NCBI GenBank assembly: GCA_009779515.1
Contig: WREE01000023.1
Span: forward strand, 1-17,854
DNA: 17,854 nt
Direction of reading: 5' to 3'
Source: Symbiobacteriaceae bacterium
GTDB taxonomy: Bacteria > Bacillota > JAAYKD01 > WRDA01
Part shown: positions 7,397-14,800 of the stretch, piece after piece
Numbering within the stretch: position 1 is the first letter of the stretch
Layout: each line of letters starts with the position of its first letter
Program-made: the position numbers and the translations under genes
Notes under the pieces: generated by a model
Told to the model about the DNA's origin: nothing
The model's database searches: none
Seen by the model: the letters and a program-made list of their open reading frames with translations, nothing else

Positions 7397-8989
7397 TTAA
7401 TCCTTCCCCCCCAGATTGGCTCGAAAAATAGCCATCAGCTCAGGGGTTTCATCGATGACGTACGAGCGCGCCACGTTGCCCTTGGTATCATAATCGACGG
7501 CATCCCACCAAACTGCCACCTTTATCCTTTCCATATTAACGATATGCGCAAACATATCTCGCACCCACTGTTCCTTATCCCCACCCATACTGGCGGAAGC
7601 AAACTCGGTGATCATTAGCGGCTGACCGTAGAGGCGCAGGTAGCCACGATAAAGGTCGTCGTAGAGTTCAGCGAAGCTCTGCCAGCGTTCTCCGTAGTTG
7701 TAGTAGTATGTACCGGTGTTGTAAGCAGTGAGACCCACAATATCTACATAGCTGTCCCCGGGATAATACATAAGCTCATGATTCCACAAAAAATTGGGAA
7801 AGGAACGCCCGTTAGGGTTCCAGACCCAAATAACATTATCTGCTCCTTCCTGCCGGAAGAGGGCGTAGATATAGCGATAAAAGGCTTGAAAAACGGTAGT
7901 ATCTTTCCCCGCCTTGATAGCGGAGTAAGGACACCAGTCGCCGTTCATTTCATTCCCCAGCCTGAAGAGCACCGGTTCCCCGATAGCTGCCAGCTTCCTG
8001 GCGTAGTCTCGGATAAAAGCATCGTATTCCCCATCTAACACCGCGTACAACATATTCCGCTCCCCAGGCACATATGTCGTCTGTAAAGTTAAAAGTAGAG
8101 TCTTGTTCCGCTGCTTGGCCTGGCTTAGCTTATCTTGCAGGCCAAAGTGGGCGATCTTGGAGGAAAAATCGGTATAGTCCAGAAGAATAGGGAACTCGTA
8201 AGCAAAGTAGCTCTCGTAGAACTCCAAGGTGGAGTAGTCCAACCAGTTGCTACGCGGTTCAAAGATACCCCAGGCGAGAGGCGCAGCGGAGTCAAAGTAG
8301 CGCCGGTAGAACGCCTCGGCAGCAGAGCTGAACCCGCGCTGCGACAAGTCTGGGGGGGAAGAAAGCCGAGTATAGGGAGCAGCTGTGGGAGCAAAAGCTG
8401 TAAAGTTCGCAGCCAGGTATTCGGCTACCTCCACCCCGCCTAGGGAAGCGTGAGATTTAAGCATTATGGTATAGTTATAGTGGTAGGGCCAAAACGCCAG
8501 CTCCAGGCAAAGATAGTGATTGTTGTCGTCAGCTATCCGCGCCAACTTGTCGCGAGAATAATAAAGAGCGTCTACCTGCAGGGAACCGGCTTGCCAGCTA
8601 TAATCGTAGTGCAGTACATAGTCGGTGCTGTTTTTCAGATAGTAGTTCGAGTAGCTGATATAGGCGCGCCTGCCAATATTGCCCACATACTGCTTATAGA
8701 CCTCGATGCGCAAACCAGGCTTTTCCAAGACCGCTCCCACCCCGGAAAGGGACATATCTACCGTGAACCCTTTGCTGACCAAAAAGCTGTAGCCATCGAC
8801 TTTGTTAGTAAAGAGGTCGTTACCTCCCGCATCTTCCAGACTGTAGAGCTCTCGGTAAAGCTCAGGGGAGAACGGCTGAGAGCCAAAAGCGTCTGACCTG
8901 AGGTTGTTCACCCCTGTCCAAGTTGCAAGATTAGCCTGGACAGCAACAAGGAGCACTGCCAGCAAGGTCACACGCAATTTCAGCAGCAA
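7397..8989 (-). CDS. Secreted GH26-like glycoside hydrolase
   Basis: A 530-residue exported protein. A signal peptide is formed by 'LLKLRVTLLAVLLVAVQAN'. About 230 residues of Tyr-rich, beta-like sequence that I do not recognise follow, and then a (beta/alpha)8 domain from about 238 to the end. Catalytic signatures fit GH26: 'FRLGNEMNGDW' with acid/base Glu347, and 'LMITEFAS' with nucleophile Glu462. GH26 enzymes are mostly endo-beta-mannanases, with some on other beta-glucans or xylans, so a mannan-like substrate is likely but not proven. The frame runs to a TTG at 9016, but AAGGAGG at 9004-8998 lies inside that extension, 8 nt before the TTG at 8989, which I take as the real start. It is the first gene of the leftward operon, 57 bp before larA. 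Confidence 0.8.
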   Translation of the reverse strand: MLLKLRVTLLAVLLVAVQANLATWTGVNNLRSDAFGSQPFSPELYRELYSLEDAGGNDLFTNKVDGYSFLVSKGFTVDMSLSGVGAVLEKPGLRIEVYKQYVGNIGRRAYISYSNYYLKNSTDYVLHYDYSWQAGSLQVDALYYSRDKLARIADDNNHYLCLELAFWPYHYNYTIMLKSHASLGGVEVAEYLAANFTAFAPTAAPYTRLSSPPDLSQRGFSSAAEAFYRRYFDSAAPLAWGIFEPRSNWLDYSTLEFYESYFAYEFPILLDYTDFSSKIAHFGLQDKLSQAKQRNKTLLLTLQTTYVPGERNMLYAVLDGEYDAFIRDYARKLAAIGEPVLFRLGNEMNGDWCPYSAIKAGKDTTVFQAFYRYIYALFRQEGADNVIWVWNPNGRSFPNFLWNHELMYYPGDSYVDIVGLTAYNTGTYYYNYGERWQSFAELYDDLYRGYLRLYGQPLMITEFASASMGGDKEQWVRDMFAHIVNMERIKVAVWWDAVDYDTKGNVARSYVIDETPELMAIFRANLGGKD

Positions 8990-9200
8990 TAGTAGCGCCT
9001 CCTTAAAATATATCAAGGGTATAAAAATATTTACAATTAGCTTTCGCGAAGGGGAGGGGGTTTTCCTTTGAGGCTGCTCTTCAGTTGCCAGTTGACGAGT
9101 ATACTTCCTTGTGCTAGAATAAAGCTAATATCTCAGTTGCCACATAACTTAAGCATTGGTTCTTCTGTTACCTGTAGCTATTAAAAAAGGAGGCAACACT
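8990..9200. other. Divergent intergenic region between the GH26 operon and rubrerythrin
   Basis: It contains the GH26 ribosome binding site (AAGGAGG on the minus strand, 9004-8998), an AT-rich stretch at 9005-9035 where a leftward promoter is likely but not clear, the rightward promoter at 9092-9120, and the rubrerythrin ribosome binding site AAAGGAGG about 7 nt before 9201. TCAGTTGCCA occurs at 9081-9090 and again at 9133-9142. Confidence 0.6.
9092..9120 (+). promoter_or_regulatory. Rubrerythrin promoter (TTGACG-17-TAGAAT)
   Basis: TTGACG (9092-9097) and TAGAAT (9115-9120) are 17 bp apart, a good sigma-A-type promoter. Transcription would start near 9127, giving a leader of about 75 nt. The 10-bp direct repeats at 9081 and 9133 flank it. 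Confidence 0.78.
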
Positions 9201-9746
9201 ATGAAACGTTTTGTCTGTACCATCTGTGGCTATGTCCACATAGGCGATGCCCCTCCCGCCAAATGTCCCCAGTGCGGGGCACCTGCCGACAAGTTCGTGG
9301 AGCAAGCAGAGCAGCAGTTGGCTTGGGCAGATGAGCACCGCGTCGGCGTAGCTCAGGGGGTAGACCCGGAAATCCTGGAGGGACTCCGAGCGAATTTTAT
9401 GGGAGAATGCACCGAAGTAGGTATGTACCTGGCTATGTCAAGAGTAGCAGACCGGGAAGGCTACCCCGAAGTAGCTGAAGCCTATAAACGTATAGCCTTT
9501 GAAGAGGCGGAGCATGCTGCCAAGTTTGCCGAGCTTCTGGGCGAAATTCTTGATGCCGATACCAAAACCAACCTGGAGAAGCGTGTCGCCGCCGAATTTG
9601 GCGCCTGCCAGGGAAAGAAAGATATTGCGACTAAAGCCAAGCAGCTTAACCTGGACGCCATTCATGACACCGTTCATGAAATGTGTAAGGACGAAGCTCG
9701 CCACGGTCAGGCTTTCCAAGGCTTGCTGAAACGTTACTTCGGCTAA
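9201..9746 (+). CDS. rbr: Reverse rubrerythrin (rubredoxin domain first)
   Basis: A 181-residue cytosolic peroxide/oxygen-detoxifying non-haem iron protein of anaerobes. The rubredoxin-like iron site is N-terminal: Cys6-x2-Cys9 and Cys22-x2-Cys25. A ferritin-like four-helix diiron domain follows, with 'MGECTEVGMY' (Glu69, Glu72), 'FEEAEH' (Glu102, His105) and 'HEMCKDEARH' (Glu160, Glu165, His168). Classical rubrerythrin has the opposite order; the rubredoxin-first form is the clostridial 'reverse' type, which reduces hydrogen peroxide and oxygen with electrons from NADH through a reductase and rubredoxin. The frame opens at 9156, but ATG 9201 has AAAGGAGG 7 nt upstream and starts directly with the Cys domain. 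It stands alone between its own promoter and terminator. Confidence 0.95.
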   Translation: MKRFVCTICGYVHIGDAPPAKCPQCGAPADKFVEQAEQQLAWADEHRVGVAQGVDPEILEGLRANFMGECTEVGMYLAMSRVADREGYPEVAEAYKRIAFEEAEHAAKFAELLGEILDADTKTNLEKRVAAEFGACQGKKDIATKAKQLNLDAIHDTVHEMCKDEARHGQAFQGLLKRYFG

Positions 9747-9752
9747 AAACCT

Positions 9753-9780
9753 AAGCAGCCCTTGCTTTAGGGCTGCTTTT
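9753..9780 (+). terminator. Intrinsic terminator after rubrerythrin
   Basis: AAGCAGCCCT (9753-9762) pairs perfectly with AGGGCTGCTT (9769-9778) around a 6-nt loop and ends in TTTT. It begins 7 bp after the stop codon. Confidence 0.92.
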
Positions 9781-9902
9781 CGGCTGATGAAAAACCGGTT
9801 TAGGGATAAAAGTAACCGCTTTTTGGCGACATGCGCGTCAAAAAGCAAACTTTTTCGCAAGAACACGTCTTAATTCGCCGAAGAGTGCACTCTTAAGGCG
9901 AG
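9781..9902. other. Palindrome-rich gap between terminator and insertion sequence
   Basis: No gene is seen. GCTTTTTG (9818-9825) pairs with CAAAAAGC (9839-9846), whose AAAAAG part can instead pair with CTTTTT (9850-9855), so two stem-loops exclude one another. AAGAGTGCACTCTT (9881-9894) is a perfect 14-bp palindrome, flanked by CGCC (9876-9879) and GGCG (9897-9900), and lies just outside the insertion sequence. Confidence 0.5.
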
Positions 9903-10006
9903 AGGGGCTGTCTCATTAAGGATGTCACGAATCCTTGAAGGAACAGCCCTTTACCCATGTATCTTTGGCATTTACGCAGGAGAACAGTTTCCAAAAAAGA
10001 AAAAAA

Positions 10007-10047
10007 GCCCGAATAAGGGCACAACAACCAAGAGGGCTACCCCTCTT
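10007..10047 (-). terminator. Probable transposase terminator (tandem hairpins)
   Basis: Read leftwards after the transposase stop, AAGAGGG/CCCTCTT (10030-10036 with 10041-10047) is followed by a short GCCC/GGGC stem (10007-10010 with 10017-10020), then a run of seven Ts with further T-rich sequence. The second stem is only 4 bp. Confidence 0.55.
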
Positions 10048-10073
10048 CCGAGCTATAGGGAATAATTTTACTA

Positions 10074-11690
10074 CTAAGCAGCGGTAGGTTGATGCAGGTG
10101 AGCTCCGCAGCGACTGCTTTGGATTTTCATATGCAACTTCCTGATGTTGTAAGCAAAACAAAGTAACATAATTTCTGTTTGCACTTTAACCATACCGCGG
10201 AGCAGGAAACGACGGAAACCCATATCTTGTTTGAGTATCCCAAATGCTCCTTCGACCTGAATGGAGCGATTGATGCGGAGCAGGATTCCTCTCTCCGTGG
10301 TGATCCGTGCCTCGGCAGCTGCCCGCTGCCGCAGGAACTCTTTGGAGACATAAAGACGCTTACTCCGCTCTTCGATCGGCTTGCTTCCTCCCGGCCGGAT
10401 GCATCGTTCCTTTGCTGAACAGCCTTCACAGTGGGGGCATTCGTAGATCGTCGTTTCTATGAGATAGCCTGCCTTCGAGCGGGTTTTTCTCGTATACGCA
10501 GGGCATATCGGATAGCCCATGGTGCAGGTATAAGCGTCACTGGCTTCGTCGTAAGGCATGTTTTCCCGACGACCTATATCGCTTTTATATTTCCGTGTTT
10601 TCGCCTGCTCGTAATTGGACGGTTTGATGAATGCCAGTTGCCCGTTTTCTTCCAGATACGCGTAATTCTCTTCGCTCTCGTAACCTGCATCTGCCACGAT
10701 TTCCTTATATCTAAGACGTTTGATTCGTTCCAGAAAAGGGAGCAAAGTTTGGCTATCACTTCGTTCCTGACTGAGCATTACATCGATGATATACTCTGAA
10801 TCCACACCTATGGTAACATTGTAGGCTGGTTTGAGTTGCCCGTTTCGCATATGATCTTCTTTCATGCGCATGAAGGTTGCATCCTGATCCGTTTTAGCGT
10901 AGCTATTCCTGTCTTTGAGGATCTGCAGATCCTTTTGGTATCTTTTCAGCTTCTCATAGTAATCGGTAATCTGCTCGATTGCTCGTTGAAGTGCGGTTTT
11001 TCGGCTTCCTCTACCATGGACAAAATCGATGCCCTGGTTCATCCGCTTCTTCCCCAAGCGCACTAGCAAGTGCTTCAACTGGTGTTCTTCGATCTCATCT
11101 GCATAGCCAAAGCGTATACCGTGTTCCTGAGCGATCTTCGGGACATCCTGCTTCATTCTCTCCCGGAGCCTTGTCAACGCTTTCTCCACACGCTTCTTCC
11201 AGACAAAGGTATACCGACCCGCAAATGATTCCACCTTTGTTCCGTCCACGAATACACTTTGCAGCGATAACTCTCCTGATTCTGCCAAGAGATCCACTAG
11301 TTGTTCATATAGGTGATCCATCGCTTCTGGCAGATAGCGGCTTCGGAAACGGGCGATGGTATTGTGATCCGGTACTGCATCGCCGCCAAGTAAATACATA
11401 AAGTTGATATCTCGGCGACAACTGCGTTCCATACTTCGGCTTGAATACTGACCACTCATGTAACCATACACTTCGATCTTAAACAGACTTTTCGGACTGG
11501 TTCCGGATTGGGGCACCCGGGAATACGCTCGATACAGCTTCCTGTAATCCATCCTTTCCAGGAGCGCATTCAGTAACCTCACCGAATCATCTGTGGGTAT
11601 CAAGCCATCGATTTCCATCGGAAATTGCAGTTGATATCCCTCGTCCACTAGTGTATAATCCATACTGGTCATATGATTGGGTAGTAGCAT
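10074..11690 (-). CDS. IS1182-family transposase (DDE)
   Basis: A transposase of about 538 residues that cuts and joins the ends of its own element. The N-terminal third is the DUF772/InsH-type domain ('IDGLIPTDDSVRLLNALLER' to 'INFMYLLGGDAVPDHNTIARFR'). The DDE catalytic residues are suggested by 'SVFVDGTKVES', 'EIVADAGYESEEN' and 'IQVEGAFGILKQDMG'. Between the second Asp and the Glu lies a Cys cluster ('YECPHCEGCSAKERC') typical of the family, perhaps a zinc ribbon. The frame extends to a TTG at 11708, but that codon lies inside the hairpin at 11703-11740. ATG 11690 is preferred; later ATGs at 11672 and 11663 remain possible, as no strong ribosome binding site is seen. No internal stop or frameshift. 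Confidence 0.92.
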   Translation of the reverse strand: MLLPNHMTSMDYTLVDEGYQLQFPMEIDGLIPTDDSVRLLNALLERMDYRKLYRAYSRVPQSGTSPKSLFKIEVYGYMSGQYSSRSMERSCRRDINFMYLLGGDAVPDHNTIARFRSRYLPEAMDHLYEQLVDLLAESGELSLQSVFVDGTKVESFAGRYTFVWKKRVEKALTRLRERMKQDVPKIAQEHGIRFGYADEIEEHQLKHLLVRLGKKRMNQGIDFVHGRGSRKTALQRAIEQITDYYEKLKRYQKDLQILKDRNSYAKTDQDATFMRMKEDHMRNGQLKPAYNVTIGVDSEYIIDVMLSQERSDSQTLLPFLERIKRLRYKEIVADAGYESEENYAYLEENGQLAFIKPSNYEQAKTRKYKSDIGRRENMPYDEASDAYTCTMGYPICPAYTRKTRSKAGYLIETTIYECPHCEGCSAKERCIRPGGSKPIEERSKRLYVSKEFLRQRAAAEARITTERGILLRINRSIQVEGAFGILKQDMGFRRFLLRGMVKVQTEIMLLCFAYNIRKLHMKIQSSRCGAHLHQPTAA

Positions 11691-11702
11691 ATTCGAATCA
11701 TA

Positions 11703-11740
11703 CCACAAAAACCGGACTCTTTCGAGTCCGATTTTTGTGG
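11703..11740 (-). terminator. Hairpin shielding the transposase gene from outside transcription
   Basis: CCACAAAAA (11703-11711) pairs with TTTTTGTGG (11732-11740), and CGGACTC (11713-11719) with GAGTCCG (11724-11730), with one mismatch and a TTTC loop. Both strands have a T-rich 3' arm, so it could terminate or occlude reads entering the element from the large gene next door. It lies between the element end and the transposase ATG. Many insertion sequences use such a structure to limit impinging transcription. Confidence 0.55.
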
Positions 11741-11807
11741 TTTTGGACTTCTCTTATTGAGACAGCCCCTCCAGCCAATTTAGGATTCTGCAACTTCCTT
11801 TGATGGC

Positions 11808-14800
11808 CTATTGGGTTATTTTGAACTCCTTAATGTTTGAGCCGTTGCCTTTGATATCGTAAGTGAGGGTATAACCCGCCAAGTCATGACCAGCCTCAAA
11901 CTTGTAACTACCGCTCTGGTTGGCGTTATTACCGTTGAGGAAAACGCTGTATTGCACGACTTTACTTGATCCGTCGGAATACACGACATTAACGCTGAAC
12001 TTCAACTCATAAACCGTTTTCGAGGACGCGTCGATGCTGATGAACTTGGCGCTGCCGACACTCGTGATCGTCAAAAGCTCAGGAATCGGTGCTGCGGCGT
12101 AATCCCAATAATTGCAGCCGTCGTTTTGACATACCTTGAACCATTGACCGTCCTTCTCCACATGCGCCAAGTCGTGGCCGAAAGCGGGGATGATCTTTCC
12201 GTATTCCCAATGGTTGCAGCCTTCTTTGTCGCAAGCGTAGAACTCCGCGCCATTATGTTCACAAGTCGCAGGGCGAGTTTCAACCAAAACCAAATGATGT
12301 CCTATGGTTTTAAATATTTCCACATAGTACCAATAACCGCATGTGCAACCATAATAGCTGTAGCCGTTGGCGTAACAGTTGCCTGCTACTTCTCCGAAGG
12401 CCATGGGCAGTCCGCAGACATCGCACAGAACTTCAATGACAGGGGCTTCGGCGTATTCCCAATAATTGCAGCCGTCGTTTTGACATACCTTGAACCATTG
12501 ACCGTCCTTCTCCACATGCGCCAAGTCGTGGCCGAGAGCAGGGATTATCTTTCCGTATTCCCAATGGTTGCAGCCTTCTTTGTCGCAAGCGTAGAACTCC
12601 GCGCCATTATGTTCACAAGTCGCCGGGCGAGTTTCAACCAAGACCAAATGATGTCCTATAGTTTTAAATATTTCCACATAGTACCAATAACCGCATGTGC
12701 AACCATAATAGCTGTAGCCGTTAGCGTAACAGTTGCCCGCTACTTCACCGAAGGTCATCGGCAGTCCGCAGACATCGCACAGAACTTCAATGACAGGGGC
12801 TTCGGCGTATTCCCAGTATCCGCAACCATCTTTGGTGCACACCTTGAACCACTGTCCGTCCTTCTCCACATGCGCCAAATCGTGGCCGATGGTTTCAAAT
12901 ATTTCCACATAGTACCAATAACCGCAGGTGCAACCATAATAGCTGTAGCCGTTAGCGTAACAGTTGCCCGCTACTTCACCGAAGGTCATTTTTTCGCCGC
13001 AGATTTCACAATAGATGGCACCGAAGTCTTCCTCCCACCTGGCCGTAAGGGTGATATCTCCGGTGATTTTTGTGTCGAAGTCAAATACTTCGCCCTCCAG
13101 ATACCAGCCGATGAAGTCAAACCTTGCCTTGACTGGGGTTGCCGGCGGTGTGACTTTCTCGCCGTCTTCCACCGTCACGACGATGTTCTCGGTGTCGTTG
13201 TCCGCATTAAAAGTAACGGTGTGGGTCATGATTTCATCCGTCTTAGTTACGGTGTAGGTATCATACGGGGTATTCAGGTAATCTTCACTGAGGTCATAGT
13301 AGGCAAAACTTACTGTATTACCCTCCACCTGGACGATGATGAATCCAGGGGTCTTATTCTGAAGATACTTCGCCGCCGAGAGGGGCAGGTTCCCCTTCAT
13401 ATACTCCACGCTGCCAACTAAGTCATTGACCAGATACGGATAGAATATGTTGTCTTTCACATACAGGTTGCCGGCGTTGTTGAACAGTTCGTAGTATTTC
13501 AAACCGCTGCCCGTGGTCGTGGTAAAGTATACGGTTCCTTTAGGATTGACCGCTTCGGAAGCACCGTCGCCGCCCATGATCAGGGTCACGTTAGGCTGTC
13601 CGCTGGCACCCGTCTTATCGGGCACGCCGTTGTGCATCGGATAGCTGCGGGCGTATACATGGTCGTGTCCCGCGAGGACAAAGTCAACACCATATTTGTC
13701 CATCAGCTTTTCAAAACCGGCTTCCACATAGTATTGGATGTCCCTGTCGGCGATATGGTCGGCAACGCTTGAGGTTGATTTGTGGTGCTGGACGAACAGC
13801 CAGTCATAATCTGGGTATGCCGCCACAGCCGCCGCCAGCGTCGCATCAAACCGTGCGACGACCGCTGCCGCTGCCACCGTGCTGGTGGGATAGGATGATG
13901 TGTTCAGCACGACAAAGAGGGCGTTGTTGTAGGAATAGAAGTAGTTACCCCGTGCCTCGGCCTCGGCTTGCTGGGCTGACGGATTACCGTAGTCAGGACC
14001 AGTCAACGGTGCGAAGAGCTGCTCGTTTGGTAGGTTATAGTGATACGCAAAACCATCGTGCCGGTCATGGTTGCCCACAGCGGGAGCGAAGGGAATGCTT
14101 GGCATCTGCGCTGGAGCGAAGAAGTTGGCATATTCGGCCTCATTGGTTGTCAGGGACACGTCTACCTGGTCGCCGACACCTGCGATGAAATCGACCCCTT
14201 TGCTGGCAATGACGCTCATGGTATCCTGCCAGCCTTGTTTGGTGGTGCCTATCTCGCCATCCGGCTTATAATTGCTGGTAGCGTCTTGATTCCCTGTGGT
14301 AAGCTGCGGATCGCCGACCACGGCAAATGTAAACGCGCTTGTCGCCCCGGTCTTGAACTCGTAGATCTCGCTGTAAGTGTTCTTGTCATTAGATACACAG
14401 TAAACATACTCTGTGTCCTGCTCAAGTCCCATGATAGACACCTTGTGCCAGCTCTTGTCCGGTGTGGCGTCGCCAAGGATTCCTTCGACAATGATGGCGT
14501 CGACGGGGAAAGATTTGCCGTTCATCTTTGCCTTCTCAGCGATCTTCACACTGGAGGCGTGGTTCGCGTCGCTGCGGTCGCTGTACCAGGTGAAGTTCAT
14601 ATCCTCTGCTGTTGAGCCTGGGGTAAGGGTCAGGGTCTCGGCAGCAAACGGAACTGTTTCACTCACTTCGTCGTCCAGAACATAGATACTCATGTCCTTA
14701 ACCGTACCGTCCTCAGCGGTGATGGTAACATGAAATACTTTGTTGACGGCGTCGTATCTCTTGCTTGCCACCGTGCTGTTGCCTGAAAGGGTAACGCTGA

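Larger units (their letters stand above)
9903..11770 (-). mobile_element. Complete IS1182-family insertion sequence
   Basis: The element of about 1868 bp is bounded by inverted repeats: AGGGGCTGTCTCATTAAG at 9903-9920, and its reverse complement with one mismatch at 11753-11770. It carries one transposase gene on the minus strand. The end beyond the transposase stop can fold: GGGCTGT (9905-9911) with ACAGCCC (9943-9949), enclosing AAGGAT (9918-9923) with ATCCTT (9931-9936). The bases flanking the two ends do not match, so no target-site duplication is visible. Ends and gene are intact, so it may still be mobile. Confidence 0.87.

Noticed and set aside
8450..8896. Plus-strand open frame antisense to the GH26 N-terminal region
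   Set aside because: No ribosome binding site or domain, and the minus-strand gene has a signal peptide and catalytic motifs.
9438..9866. Minus-strand open frame of 142 codons across the rubrerythrin end
   Set aside because: Antisense to rubrerythrin and runs through its terminator; composition is that of a shadow frame.
9896..11780. Target-site duplication around the insertion sequence
   Set aside because: Bases left of 9903 and right of 11770 were compared in several registers and do not repeat.
12090..13015. CRISPR-like or satellite repeat
   Set aside because: Units are 354 bp, contiguous and in frame inside a coding sequence; there are no short repeats with unique spacers.
12126..13421. 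Long plus-strand open frame of 431 codons
   Set aside because: It lies wholly antisense to the Cys-rich repeats of the giant gene and its repeated sequence is just the complement of those repeats; no ribosome binding site or family match.
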